Source of the DNA: G020350405 sp964513655
GTDB lineage: Bacteria; Planctomycetota; Phycisphaerae; Sedimentisphaerales; Anaerobacaceae
Length of the DNA: 18,458 nucleotides
Reading direction: 5' to 3'
Assembly: GCA_964513655.1 (NCBI GenBank)
Contig: CAZENQ010000056.1
Location: 1-18,458 of the forward strand
Shown here one piece after another: positions 1 through 7,413 of this stretch. The position numbers and the translations under genes were made by a program. Each line of letters begins with the position of its first letter. Position 1 is the stretch's first letter. Below the pieces are notes generated by a model. That model made no database searches. It saw only the letters and a list, made by a program, of their open reading frames with translations, and was not told the DNA's origin.

Positions 1-1
1 G

Positions 2-241
2 ATATTGGGATATGTACTGTTGGGGGCGCTGGTAACTCGATTTGCGGTATTGTTTACTGCGGGCGGGTCGGCGGGGCAGGACAAGAAGATAACGCAGCCG
101 GGACGAGTGGAGGATGCCGCTAAAGCGGGATTGCTTCGTATCTCGTATCTGGTATCTCGTATCTCGTTAGTTGAGGGCGGCTCTGAGGGTCGAAATTACA
201 AATTACAAGCATCAAATAACAAACAAATTTCAATTACATAA
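2..241 (+). CDS. C-terminal fragment of an unidentified protein (partial at window start)
   Basis: The frame is open from the left edge to a TAA at 239-241. The first 40 or so codons look coding: a hydrophobic stretch (ILGYVLLGALV...), then a polar segment (GQDKKITQPGRVEDAAKAG). I do not recognise the family. From about 137 the frame runs through a four-copy heptamer repeat and then AT-rich intergenic-type sequence, so the last 30 residues are probably not conserved protein. The original stop may have been lost, or the frame may be fortuitous. No domain can be assigned and the true start lies outside the window. Confidence 0.35.
   Translation: MLGYVLLGALVTRFAVLFTAGGSAGQDKKITQPGRVEDAAKAGLLRISYLVSRISLVEGGSEGRNYKLQASNNKQISIT
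137..164 (+). repeat. Heptamer tandem repeat, four copies of (C/G)GTATCT
   Basis: Four head-to-tail 7-base units are seen: CGTATCT at 137-143 and 144-150, GGTATCT at 151-157 and CGTATCT at 158-164, followed by a partial CGT. The array leads into AT-rich sequence (about 190-260) containing CAAATTACA, which recurs at 4043-4051 just after the stop of the beta-helix gene. This looks like intergenic repeat material and not coding sequence. Confidence 0.7.
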
Positions 242-339
242 ATTCAAATGTTCAAAACGAGATTCCTGCCCCCTAAGGGGTAAACTTCGCTGGGACAGGC
301 AAGATTGCGGGCTCAAAAGGGCTTTAAGATAAGGAAAAA

Positions 340-478
340 AGGGGGAAATGGGTTGATTGTGGGTGCGGGGGTATGAATGGGCGTTTTTTCTTGACATATT
401 CAGTCAGGAAGATATACTGGTGTAGGTTCAGGAGGAATTGATAAAAGGCGTATCATCGAGTTACACCCATTTCCCCCT
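340..478. repeat. 14-bp perfect inverted repeat flanking a promoter
   Basis: The arms AGGGGGAAATGGGT (340-353) and ACCCATTTCCCCCT (465-478) are exact reverse complements separated by 111 bases. The promoter at 391-418 lies between them. A transcript starting at that promoter would lack the left arm, so the pair would act as DNA (cruciform, operator pair or mobile-element ends) or in read-through RNA from upstream. No clear target-site duplication is visible outside the arms. Confidence 0.75.
391..418 (+). promoter_or_regulatory. Sigma-70-type promoter TTGACA-N16-TATACT
   Basis: A consensus -35 TTGACA (391-396) is followed after 16 bases by TATACT (413-418), five of six matches to the -10 consensus. 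The predicted start is near 425, giving a leader of about 310 nt before the beta-helix gene at 734. Directly after it, GGTGTA (419-424) can pair with TACACC (462-467), enclosing TGATA/TATCA. Confidence 0.65.
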
Positions 479-538
479 ATATAAAAGCGGTATTTGTAGT
501 GTGTCTGGCGGCGGTGAGGCCGAGAAACGGAGGTAGAT

Positions 539-619
539 ATGGATACGAAAAGAGAGGTAAAAACGGGCGTGGTGATGGTGGGTTGGGGAAGTGGTATAAT
601 TGGTGAGTTCAGCATGTGA
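539..619 (+). CDS. Putative 26-residue leader peptide (uORF)
   Basis: An ATG at 539 follows GGAGG (529-533) at a five-base spacing, one of the best Shine-Dalgarno matches in the window. The frame runs 26 codons to TGA at 617-619. The peptide starts MDTKREVKTGVV, continues with a Gly/Ile-rich part and ends in GEFSM. It has no run of one amino acid that would suggest classical attenuation. It lies between the strong promoter at 391-418 and the large exported protein gene at 734, in a different frame, so it could be a regulatory uORF or an unannotated small protein. No homolog is known to me and expression is inferred only from the start signal. Confidence 0.4.
   Translation: MDTKREVKTGVVMVGWGSGIIGEFSM
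573..600 (+). promoter_or_regulatory. Possible second promoter with consensus -10 TATAAT
   Basis: TATAAT at 595-600 matches the -10 consensus exactly, but the region 16-18 bases upstream (around 572-578) has only a poor -35. It overlaps the small ORF at 539-619. If used, the transcript would start near 607 and carry only the foldable segment 646-718 ahead of the gene at 734. Confidence 0.25.
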
Positions 620-645
620 GGAGCTAATCGGGTGATTTATTTTGG

Positions 646-718
646 GCGAAAAGGCAAATTGACGGAACAGGAAGCCGCCTTTGCGCATCCTATAAGCGGA
701 TAGAGAACGCCTTTTAGC
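646..718 (+). other. Foldable 5'-UTR segment with mutually exclusive helices
   Basis: GCGAAAAGGC (646-655) can pair with GCCTTTTAGC (709-718) over nine of ten positions, closing a domain that ends two bases before the Shine-Dalgarno AAGGAG (721-726). Part of the same strand, AAAGGC (650-655), can instead pair with GCCTTT (677-682). An inner hairpin ATCC/GGAT (687-690 with 698-701) is flanked by GCG/CGC (683-685 with 708-710). Competing helices beside a ribosome binding site are what a cis-regulatory RNA would show, but I could not match a known riboswitch class. Confidence 0.3.
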
Positions 719-733
719 GAAAGGAGCGGAAAA

Positions 734-3700
734 ATGAAGCTCACAATTGTTGTAAGCGTGTCAATTTTGTTATCTATCGCATCTAATTCGGGTGGGACGA
801 GCTTTTACGTGCCATCAAGGAACTATCCGAGAATCCAAGACGCAATAAATGCAGCTTCAGATGGTGATGAGGTTGTTGTCGCTCCGGGCATATACACGGG
901 TCCGGGTAACCGCAACCTGGACTTCGGTGCCGGGTTACCCGCGGGCCAGACAAGGGCTATAATCCTGAGAAGCACCATTAATCCTGACTTTCCCGACTGG
1001 GACATCGTTGCTGCGACGGTTATTGACTGCGGGGGCAAGCCGGAGCATAGGGAGGCTGCGGATAGCGGGGCTGCGAATCGTGCGTTCTGGTTCCACAGGG
1101 GCGAGGGTCCAAACACCGTAGTTATGGGATTTACTATCAGAAACGGTTACTCGCGAGGGCACAAAGGGGCGGACGGGGCCGCCAATCTGCCTGACCAGTA
1201 TACCTGGCTGCCGCCTATGCACAACGGCCCATATTGGCCCTTCGACACCGCGTGGCACGATCCCTGCGGGCCGCCAATTGCCGATTATGGTCAAGACTCG
1301 CCTTTTAATGCTCGCGGGTACGGCGGCGCCATTCTGTGCGGCGCGGATGGCAGAAACTTGCCTGCGGACCGTGTTGCCTGTTCGCCTACAATAAGATACT
1401 GCATAATCGAAGACTGTACCGTGACGGGCGGTGAGGGCGGCAGAGGTGCCGACGGCATGGATGGCCCGTTTCAATGGTATGCCGCCACAGCTTATGTCGA
1501 ACCGGGTACCCCCGGTTGCGCGCCGATTGACCTGACGGACAGCCCGGTACTCATCTGCGATCCCGAGGCGGAGCCCGGCGACGAACCGCAGGAGCGAGAT
1601 CCGCTCACCTCAGAGAATGGCCAGTGGGGCGGGCGCGGCGGCGACGGGGATGGAATGGGCTTTGGCGGTGCCATTGCCTGCAGAAATGCGAGCAGTCCGG
1701 TCATTACCGGCTGTATATTCAGAAATAACATTGCGCGAGGCGGCGTTGGTGGTGACGGCGGCAATGGCGGTGACCCTTTCACTGAAGATTTCGGAGAGAC
1801 CTGGGACGGGGATGAGGCCTCAGGCGGTGACGCCGGATGGGGCTGGGGTGACGGCACAGGTGGCGTCATTTATTCTGAAGGCGGCGGTGGTCCAATCGTA
1901 ACCAATTGTACATTCGAAGGTAGTACCGCGACTATGGGCCTCGGCGGCGAAGGTGGCGCCAGGAGCCAGGGGAATGAGGGCGACCCGCGGGCTCTCGAGG
2001 GCCTTAACGGTATAGCCGTGCCCGATGGTCTTATTTCGGGCGGTGCGGCCTACTACAACAACCTTACAACGGCAGAGTTCACCAACTGTACGTTCATCGG
2101 CAACGCGGCCTATGAGATCTCGGTACCGGACCAGTTATCCGGCGTGCCCAGTCCGGCGAGGATATACACCGTGGGGGGCGCACTGTATTTTTATGGGAAT
2201 AACAATGTAAATCTCAGTAACTGTGACTTTACGAATAACTCAGGCGGGGCGGTATACTGCGGGCAGAGCTGCAACATATCCATCAGCAACGATTATGACC
2301 CCAATGGCGAGTGCTCGTTCAGCGGCAATTCCGACCCCAACGACAGTGATGATCTTTGGACGGACAGGCATGTCGACTTCGGCACCGGCGCCGCTGTCTA
2401 TATCGGTAAGGATTGTACTGTAAACCTACGAGGCTGTAACTTCGGGGGCAATTCAGCCAAGAATGAAGGTGGAGCCTTGATGTCCAAGAGTGATGCGTCG
2501 CTGACGGGCTGCTCTTTCAGCAACAATACAGCCGGCAATTACGGCGGCGCGATAGACCTTTATGATATGGGCAGAGTTTTAACAATCGAAGCCAACGACT
2601 GCAGCTTTGTCGGCAATGAAGGCAAGTATGGCGGCGCTATCTCTTCGGAGGTTTTCGCGGCTACATTTACCAATTGTTACCTTAGTAATAACACCGCTGA
2701 GGTTGGCGGGGCGCTGCACCTTGTGTCGGGTGTTGTCGAGATTACAGGCGGCGGCATTAGCGGCAATGTCGCAACCGGCGGAGGGGGCGGTGGTATGCAT
2801 TGTCAGCTTACGGAGGCCCAGATAAGCAACTGCACAATCCAGGACAATTCGGCCTATGGCGTCTCAGGCTCGGGTGGCGGGGTCAATTTCGCGGGAGCAG
2901 CAGCTGTTCATGTGGTTAAGAATTGTCTGCTGACCGGCAACTATGCTGCTACTAATGGCGGTGCAATATTCTGCAGCAATGCAACGCCTGAGATTGAGAA
3001 CTGCACATTTTTCGGCAACGCTACTGCGGGTAATGGCGGCGCGATATTCGCCGATTGGAGCTCATTGGCTTTGGTAACCAACTGCATCTTAAGCAACTGC
3101 ACGAGCCACGCAATTCACGAGGAGGATTTCACCGGTGATGCAGTTGTAACACATAGTCTATTTTATAATAATAGCGACGGCGACTACTATGACGCGGGTA
3201 CAGGCACTACCTATACCGGGCCGGACGGGATTGCAGACATTCCAAGCGGCAGAGACAATATATATGGTGATTCATTGTTTGTTACTGGTCCGGGGGGCGA
3301 TTATTATCTGAGCCAGACTGCGGCGGGACAGGTGGCTGACAGCCCTTGCATGGATGCTGGCAGCGATTTGGCCACCAACTTGGGAATGGAAATATATACA
3401 ACACGAACAGACGAAGTAGGAGATGAGGGAATTGTAGATGTAGGTTATCACTATCCGATATCAAGTACTGTGGACGCCAACTTGGCTGTGGATTTGGATA
3501 CAGATGAATTGTGGATGTATCAGAATCTTCCGGGGCAGAGTAACTCTGATTTAACGGCGGGTGTTTCGGTTACGGATGACCCGTGGGGTAATGCCACCTA
3601 TAGCTATGCGTGGGAGATTGTGCTGCCGGCGGATGTCAGCTTAGCGCCGGTAACAGTAGATGGTGGTGGGGCCGGTGACGCGTACTGGACGTTCGCAGCG

Positions 3701-4039
3701 CGGGGTTGTGATGAGCCGGGAGGCTTATCTGACTCGGGGCAAACATTTACGGTCAGGGTAACGGTTACAGGAGATGATTACGGCAATACGGGTCAAGTGG
3801 AAGCAGAGTTCGGGATAGCACTTCTTGGTGACGTTGATAATAATGGCGTGATAAATGTTGCGGACCGTTCGATAGCGAATGTATTCTGGGTAGCGGGTTC
3901 GGCCGGGCCTTATACGCTTCGCGACTGTGATGTGAACTGCGATGGTGTCGTGAACGTCGCTGACAGGTCTTTCGCAAACGTGATATGGGTGGGTGGGCTT
4001 GGCCAGAAATCGGTGAGCAGTCCGTGCCCGTTACGTTAA
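734..4039 (+). CDS. Secreted right-handed parallel beta-helix protein with dockerin-like C-terminus
   Basis: This 1101-residue protein begins with a signal peptide (basic residue, then a hydrophobic core, residues 1 to about 22) after an AAGGAG ribosome site at 721-726. Residues about 180-790 carry many irregular turns of the type NCTFxGNxAxxGGAI, the pattern of right-handed beta-helix (pectate-lyase-fold or polymorphic outer-membrane-protein-like) domains. Long Gly/Asp-rich insertions (GGEGG, GGRGGDGDG) interrupt the early coils. Residues about 914-1025 look like a beta-sandwich. Two EF-hand-like loops near 1031 (GDVDNNGVINVADRS) and 1063 (DCDVNCDGVVNVADRS) form a dockerin-type tail. I infer an extracellular or surface role, perhaps polysaccharide or matrix binding; no catalytic residues can be assigned. 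The last residues (SVSSPCPLR) may be read from repeat-like intergenic sequence. Confidence 0.85.
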   Translation: MKLTIVVSVSILLSIASNSGGTSFYVPSRNYPRIQDAINAASDGDEVVVAPGIYTGPGNRNLDFGAGLPAGQTRAIILRSTINPDFPDWDIVAATVIDCGGKPEHREAADSGAANRAFWFHRGEGPNTVVMGFTIRNGYSRGHKGADGAANLPDQYTWLPPMHNGPYWPFDTAWHDPCGPPIADYGQDSPFNARGYGGAILCGADGRNLPADRVACSPTIRYCIIEDCTVTGGEGGRGADGMDGPFQWYAATAYVEPGTPGCAPIDLTDSPVLICDPEAEPGDEPQERDPLTSENGQWGGRGGDGDGMGFGGAIACRNASSPVITGCIFRNNIARGGVGGDGGNGGDPFTEDFGETWDGDEASGGDAGWGWGDGTGGVIYSEGGGGPIVTNCTFEGSTATMGLGGEGGARSQGNEGDPRALEGLNGIAVPDGLISGGAAYYNNLTTAEFTNCTFIGNAAYEISVPDQLSGVPSPARIYTVGGALYFYGNNNVNLSNCDFTNNSGGAVYCGQSCNISISNDYDPNGECSFSGNSDPNDSDDLWTDRHVDFGTGAAVYIGKDCTVNLRGCNFGGNSAKNEGGALMSKSDASLTGCSFSNNTAGNYGGAIDLYDMGRVLTIEANDCSFVGNEGKYGGAISSEVFAATFTNCYLSNNTAEVGGALHLVSGVVEITGGGISGNVATGGGGGGMHCQLTEAQISNCTIQDNSAYGVSGSGGGVNFAGAAAVHVVKNCLLTGNYAATNGGAIFCSNATPEIENCTFFGNATAGNGGAIFADWSSLALVTNCILSNCTSHAIHEEDFTGDAVVTHSLFYNNSDGDYYDAGTGTTYTGPDGIADIPSGRDNIYGDSLFVTGPGGDYYLSQTAAGQVADSPCMDAGSDLATNLGMEIYTTRTDEVGDEGIVDVGYHYPISSTVDANLAVDLDTDELWMYQNLPGQSNSDLTAGVSVTDDPWGNATYSYAWEIVLPADVSLAPVTVDGGGAGDAYWTFAARGCDEPGGLSDSGQTFTVRVTVTGDDYGNTGQVEAEFGIALLGDVDNNGVINVADRSIANVFWVAGSAGPYTLRDCDVNCDGVVNVADRSFANVIWVGGLGQKSVSSPCPLR

Positions 4040-4186
4040 TTTCAAATTACACATCTCGAGTTTCAGATTTTGGGGGAACGCAGTTGTGGATTCGGTGCTC
4101 CTTAGGGGATAAATCCCTTGGCGATGAACTGCGCGGGGATGACAGGGGAAGACGCGGGATGATAGGTGGTCGGTGGTGTGCGTGGG

Positions 4187-5143
4187 CTAAGCAGGGGGGA
4201 TCGACAGGTTGTTTAGGCAGGTTTGGGCGTTCCTTTTTAGTATTTTCAGGCCGGGGCGTTTGATAGGGGAGTCGGCGAATTCGGTTTTGAACTCGTCTTC
4301 GGTCATATCCAAGATTCTCCGGAGGTTTAGATTTGCGCGAGCGGGGTAGAATTTGAAGTTTTTGTTTTTACATACGGGGGCATTCTGCTGATATGGGCAG
4401 GCGAGGACACATTCGTCACAGCCGAAGAGGCGGTCGTGGATTTTTTCAGACAAGTCAAGGGGAATCTGGCCTTTGTATTCTATTGTCAAATAACTGATAC
4501 ATTTGTTGGCGTTGAACTGGCCATCCGGCTGCAATGCGCCTGTTGGACAGGCGTGGATACATTTGTTGCAGTTAGAGCAGTCACTTGAAAGCGGTTGGTC
4601 CGGTTGAAGATTCAAGTTAGTTATTATTTCGGCGAGGAAGATTTGGGGGCCGAGATTGGGATTGATTAGCATGTGATTTTTGCCGATGAAGCCGAGGCCC
4701 GCGCGAGCGGCGAGAGCCCTTTCGGGCACAGGAGCTGAGTCGACACAAATCCTGAACTTGAAGTCGGTGTCAGCGACGGAAGCTATAAAGTCAGTGAGTT
4801 TGCGCAAAAGGCTCTTTATGAATGAGTGGTAATCCTGGTACTGGGCGTATTTTGCTATCCTTCCCGCCGGGGCGTTTGCATCCGGCGGTTCTGTTTCTAT
4901 TATTGGTGGTTTGTAATTCAGGCCGAGGCAAACCACTGATTGTGCGCCCTGCAAAAGTCTGGCGGGGCTGGTTCGTTTATTGAGGTTTTTGCGCATATAG
5001 AGCATTCGGCCTGCGTAGCCGAGTGCGAGCCAATCGTTGAAGAATTTGAACTGCTTGTCATCCAAGGGCGAGGCATCTGTTATGCCAACGAGGGCGAAAC
5101 CGAGTTCGATGGCTTTTTGCTTTATGTCTTGAACCAGGGTCAT
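4187..5143 (-). CDS. queG: tRNA epoxyqueuosine(34) reductase QueG
   Basis: QueG carries out the last step of queuosine synthesis: it reduces epoxyqueuosine to queuosine in the wobble position of tRNAs for Asn, Asp, His and Tyr, using a cobalamin cofactor and two [4Fe-4S] clusters. The 318-residue product shows the family pattern: VDSAPVPER near 134-142, containing the expected catalytic Asp; a first cluster motif CSNCNKCIHACPTGAL (Cys 189, 192, 195, 199); and a second GCDECVLACP (Cys 242, 245, 249, with Cys215 a likely partner). It lacks the C-terminal HEAT-like repeats of longer family members (about 380 residues), which is common in short QueG forms. It lies 49 bases downstream of the subtilisin gene on the same strand but has its own TATAAT nine bases before the ATG and no Shine-Dalgarno, suggesting a leaderless transcript. 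Confidence 0.92.
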   Translation of the reverse strand: MTLVQDIKQKAIELGFALVGITDASPLDDKQFKFFNDWLALGYAGRMLYMRKNLNKRTSPARLLQGAQSVVCLGLNYKPPIIETEPPDANAPAGRIAKYAQYQDYHSFIKSLLRKLTDFIASVADTDFKFRICVDSAPVPERALAARAGLGFIGKNHMLINPNLGPQIFLAEIITNLNLQPDQPLSSDCSNCNKCIHACPTGALQPDGQFNANKCISYLTIEYKGQIPLDLSEKIHDRLFGCDECVLACPYQQNAPVCKNKNFKFYPARANLNLRRILDMTEDEFKTEFADSPIKRPGLKILKRNAQTCLNNLSIPPA

Positions 5144-5152
5144 AGGTGACGA

Positions 5153-5158
5153 TTATAC
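5153..5158 (-). promoter_or_regulatory. -10 box (TATAAT) close to the queG start
   Basis: On the minus strand a consensus TATAAT occupies 5158-5153 and the queG ATG begins at 5143, nine bases further on. The -35 region is weak. A transcript from this box would start within a few bases of the ATG, which fits the absence of a Shine-Dalgarno. Confidence 0.4.
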
Positions 5159-5192
5159 AGGATTTTGGCAGGACCGGCAGTGGAGAGTTGGA

Positions 5193-7196
5193 TTAGTTCA
5201 AGGATTGGGCGAATATTTCGAAGTCGAGGAAGTTAATTATTCCGTCGCCGCCGGCGGGGGCGATATCTATGGACGGGGCATTTTTGAGCCAGTTGTTTGA
5301 AAGAATATCCAGGTCGTAGAGGTCGACGGAACGGTCGCCGTTGAAGTCTGTCAATAAAGAGCCACTTACAATAAGAGAATAATACTGCTGACCGTTTGTC
5401 AATGCTCCTTTATAGGTGACTTCGGCGGTATAATTGCCCGGGACAGAGGGGGAGGAGATGATTACCTGCTCGACGTTATCCAGGGTGTTGTCGCCGGTTG
5501 CGGCGGGGTCATTTGGGCTGGCCGGGTTCAAGACAAACGGATAATAAGTTGTTGAGCCGTTAGGGTCGATAAGGCGCAGGTCGAGGTCGTTTACCAGCCG
5601 GGGCGTAGGGTCATCCAATTCCTCAATGGCGGCAGCGGGCGGGTCTGTCCAGCATAGAGTCGCCTTGATTGGGGCGCCTGTGCCAGATTCAAACGTATAA
5701 GTGGCCACTGTGTTAACATCATCCAGCAGGCCTTCGACAATCTTGTTCGCGTCGGAGAAGTCATAGTGGTCGGTTATCTGTTCGGCGGCAGCATGTGTAT
5801 TCATTAGTCCCCAGCCAAATTTGTAATCGGGGCCTGGTCTGCCGAGGTCGTCGGCAGTGTGAATTATAAGTGCCTTTAAGGTGCTGGAGCGCATGGCCTG
5901 GGCGGGAAAGAGCTCGCCGTAGTACTCGACCAACAACATTGCAGCGCCCACAGCGCCGGGCGCGGCCATGCTGGTACCGCTCCATGAGTCGTAGCTGCTG
6001 TCGCTATTGGCTATAGGCGAGTACAGACCTATTCCGTTGGTCACGATGTCAGGTTTTATTCGGCCGTCGTCGGTCGGCCCCCAGCCGCTAAAGTCCGCCA
6101 TCGTGCCCTGTCCCGGGTCACGCACACCTCCAGAAACAGCATCGTGGACAGCGCCGACGGTCATAATATTCTTTGCGGAACCGATGGTCATAATCGTATC
6201 GAAACCCCCGTTGTCCCAGCCATCGTCGCAGGGGTCTTCAGCAGGGTCGTACTGTTTAGTTCTCCATAGTAAGTTTGGTCCGGCTTTTTTTGGGTACTGA
6301 AATGTGCTTCCCTCGGCTGGTGCATCATCAGTGCGGTCATTGCCTGACGCCTTAAAGGGTAAATAGTAAGGGGCGTTATAGCAGAGCTGGTCCCAGTCGG
6401 CCACCTCAGGGTCGTAAATCCCGAAATAATCCGATTCTCTACTTGGCCATGTTCCATACCAGCGAGGCGGCGAAAAGCCGTGTTCCCAGCCGCATATGTA
6501 GCCGTAGGAATGGTTGGAAACCTGTATTTTGCCAGGTTCATTAGGATAGCTCATCGCGCGTGAAGTCATCTCCGATAAATCATAGGTCCACTCATAAGAA
6601 TCAATCAGTATGCTCGGTGCCATTCCGAGGGCATTGGCGAAAACTCCGGCGCCGCCGATTGTTCCGCCAACATGTGTAGAATGGTCATGATAAGCGGCGC
6701 CATCGAGAATAGTTACACGTCCACCAAACTCTTGATGGGTTGTTCTTGGGGCGCCGCCGTCCCAGAGACCGACGGTCAAACCAGCACCAGTCAGGTTGTA
6801 TGGTGGGGTATTTCTAATGAGGTCCACGCCGATTGATATTGCCGCATTTAGGTTGCAGGTTTTGTAAACATAAACCCTGTCGCCATCTATCGCCATCAAT
6901 TCAAAGAGAGTATTTCCAATTTGCCCTTTTGGTATCCAGCCTTGTCTTTCTGCTATTTCCCACGCAGCAGCTTTTCTGAGGTGGCTTTCTGTTGCCAGAC
7001 GCTCAACGGCCTGCTGACGCAGTGTCGGTTCACTGAGGTCGACAACAGGCTGGCCGTAGGCTGGGACATTTGCTAATGCACAAGTCAAGTCAGCAAAGAT
7101 GAATATCAGCAGTAAGAAGCGAGAGAAATAAAAATCGCCGCGTCGGTCCGTAAATGCCGCCACCGCCGGGCCCCTACCGTAGAAACTATTCTTCAT
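5193..7196 (-). CDS. Secreted subtilisin-family (S8) serine protease, KP-43-like, with dockerin-like tail
   Basis: This 667-residue exported endopeptidase has the complete subtilisin triad: Asp146 in TVGLWDGGAP, His175 in DHSTHVGGT and Ser409 in SGTSMAAP, plus the oxyanion Asn286 in KASGND. A hydrophobic signal core lies at about residues 25-42, after an unusually long basic N-terminus with RR at 18-19. Residues about 500-615 form a beta-sandwich with the LVNDLDL motif typical of KP-43-type alkaline proteases. The tail from about 617 (DFNGDRSVDLYDLDILSNNW ... GGDGIINFLDFEIFAQSLN) is a pair of dockerin-like EF-hand segments, suggesting anchoring to a surface complex or calcium-stabilised sorting. 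It has a good promoter (7260-7288). The ATG is preceded only by a weak GGTAGG. It is not functionally linked to queG downstream as far as I can see. Confidence 0.92.
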   Translation of the reverse strand: MKNSFYGRGPAVAAFTDRRGDFYFSRFLLLIFIFADLTCALANVPAYGQPVVDLSEPTLRQQAVERLATESHLRKAAAWEIAERQGWIPKGQIGNTLFELMAIDGDRVYVYKTCNLNAAISIGVDLIRNTPPYNLTGAGLTVGLWDGGAPRTTHQEFGGRVTILDGAAYHDHSTHVGGTIGGAGVFANALGMAPSILIDSYEWTYDLSEMTSRAMSYPNEPGKIQVSNHSYGYICGWEHGFSPPRWYGTWPSRESDYFGIYDPEVADWDQLCYNAPYYLPFKASGNDRTDDAPAEGSTFQYPKKAGPNLLWRTKQYDPAEDPCDDGWDNGGFDTIMTIGSAKNIMTVGAVHDAVSGGVRDPGQGTMADFSGWGPTDDGRIKPDIVTNGIGLYSPIANSDSSYDSWSGTSMAAPGAVGAAMLLVEYYGELFPAQAMRSSTLKALIIHTADDLGRPGPDYKFGWGLMNTHAAAEQITDHYDFSDANKIVEGLLDDVNTVATYTFESGTGAPIKATLCWTDPPAAAIEELDDPTPRLVNDLDLRLIDPNGSTTYYPFVLNPASPNDPAATGDNTLDNVEQVIISSPSVPGNYTAEVTYKGALTNGQQYYSLIVSGSLLTDFNGDRSVDLYDLDILSNNWLKNAPSIDIAPAGGDGIINFLDFEIFAQSLN

Positions 7197-7259
7197 CCCA
7201 ACCTACCTATTCATCACCCATTCGCCGGAAAACAACTCTGAAAGACATCTTAAGAATTT

Positions 7260-7288
7260 ATTATAGCTTAAGTGACATTTGAAATCAA
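7260..7288 (-). promoter_or_regulatory. Promoter of the subtilisin gene, TTGATT-N17-TATAAT
   Basis: Read on the minus strand, TTGATT (7288-7283) is followed after exactly 17 bases by a consensus TATAAT (7265-7260). The start would be near 7253, giving a 5' leader of about 57 nt. Confidence 0.65.
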
Positions 7289-7356
7289 GTCAAAACTTGG
7301 TTTTATGAAGCGACCGATGCTTATATTTCAGCAGTGCTCCAAATGAGGTTTCTGTC

Positions 7357-7385
7357 TTGTAAATGCAGATTTAACTTTGTAACAT
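7357..7385 (+). promoter_or_regulatory. Possible mtnP promoter, TTGTAA-N17-TAACAT
   Basis: TTGTAA (7357-7362) and TAACAT (7380-7385) each match four of six consensus positions at the ideal 17-base spacing. The start would be near 7392, which would place the Shine-Dalgarno AAGGAG (7399-7404) very near the 5' end of the mRNA. Confidence 0.35.
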
Positions 7386-7413
7386 AGCTACGTTTATCAA
7401 GGAGAACTAAAAA

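Larger units (their letters stand above)
242..733. other. Gene-poor leader region upstream of the beta-helix protein gene
   Basis: This stretch of almost 500 bases has no long coding frame that looks real. It holds small hairpins near 266-300 (CCCC-TAA-GGGG inside a CCTG/CAGG pair), a 14-bp inverted repeat (340-353 and 465-478), a strong promoter (391-418), a 26-codon ORF with an excellent Shine-Dalgarno (539-619), a possible second -10 box (595-600) and a foldable segment (646-718) just before the ribosome binding site of the next gene. These are listed separately. I see no tRNA or known riboswitch consensus. Confidence 0.6.

Noticed and set aside
137..164. CRISPR array
   Set aside because: Only a 7-base tandem repeat without spacers; no cas genes in the window.
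340..478. Definite insertion sequence or MITE
   Set aside because: No target-site duplication, no transposase and no second copy in the window; kept only as an inverted repeat.
641..720. c-di-GMP-I (GEMM) riboswitch
   Set aside because: CGAAAAGGCAAA is superficially similar, but the second conserved segment (GACGCAAAGCC) and the tetraloop/receptor arrangement are not present.
935..1474. 179-codon minus-strand frame within the beta-helix gene
   Set aside because: Antisense to a frame with signal peptide, ribosome site and repeat structure; composition typical of a shadow.
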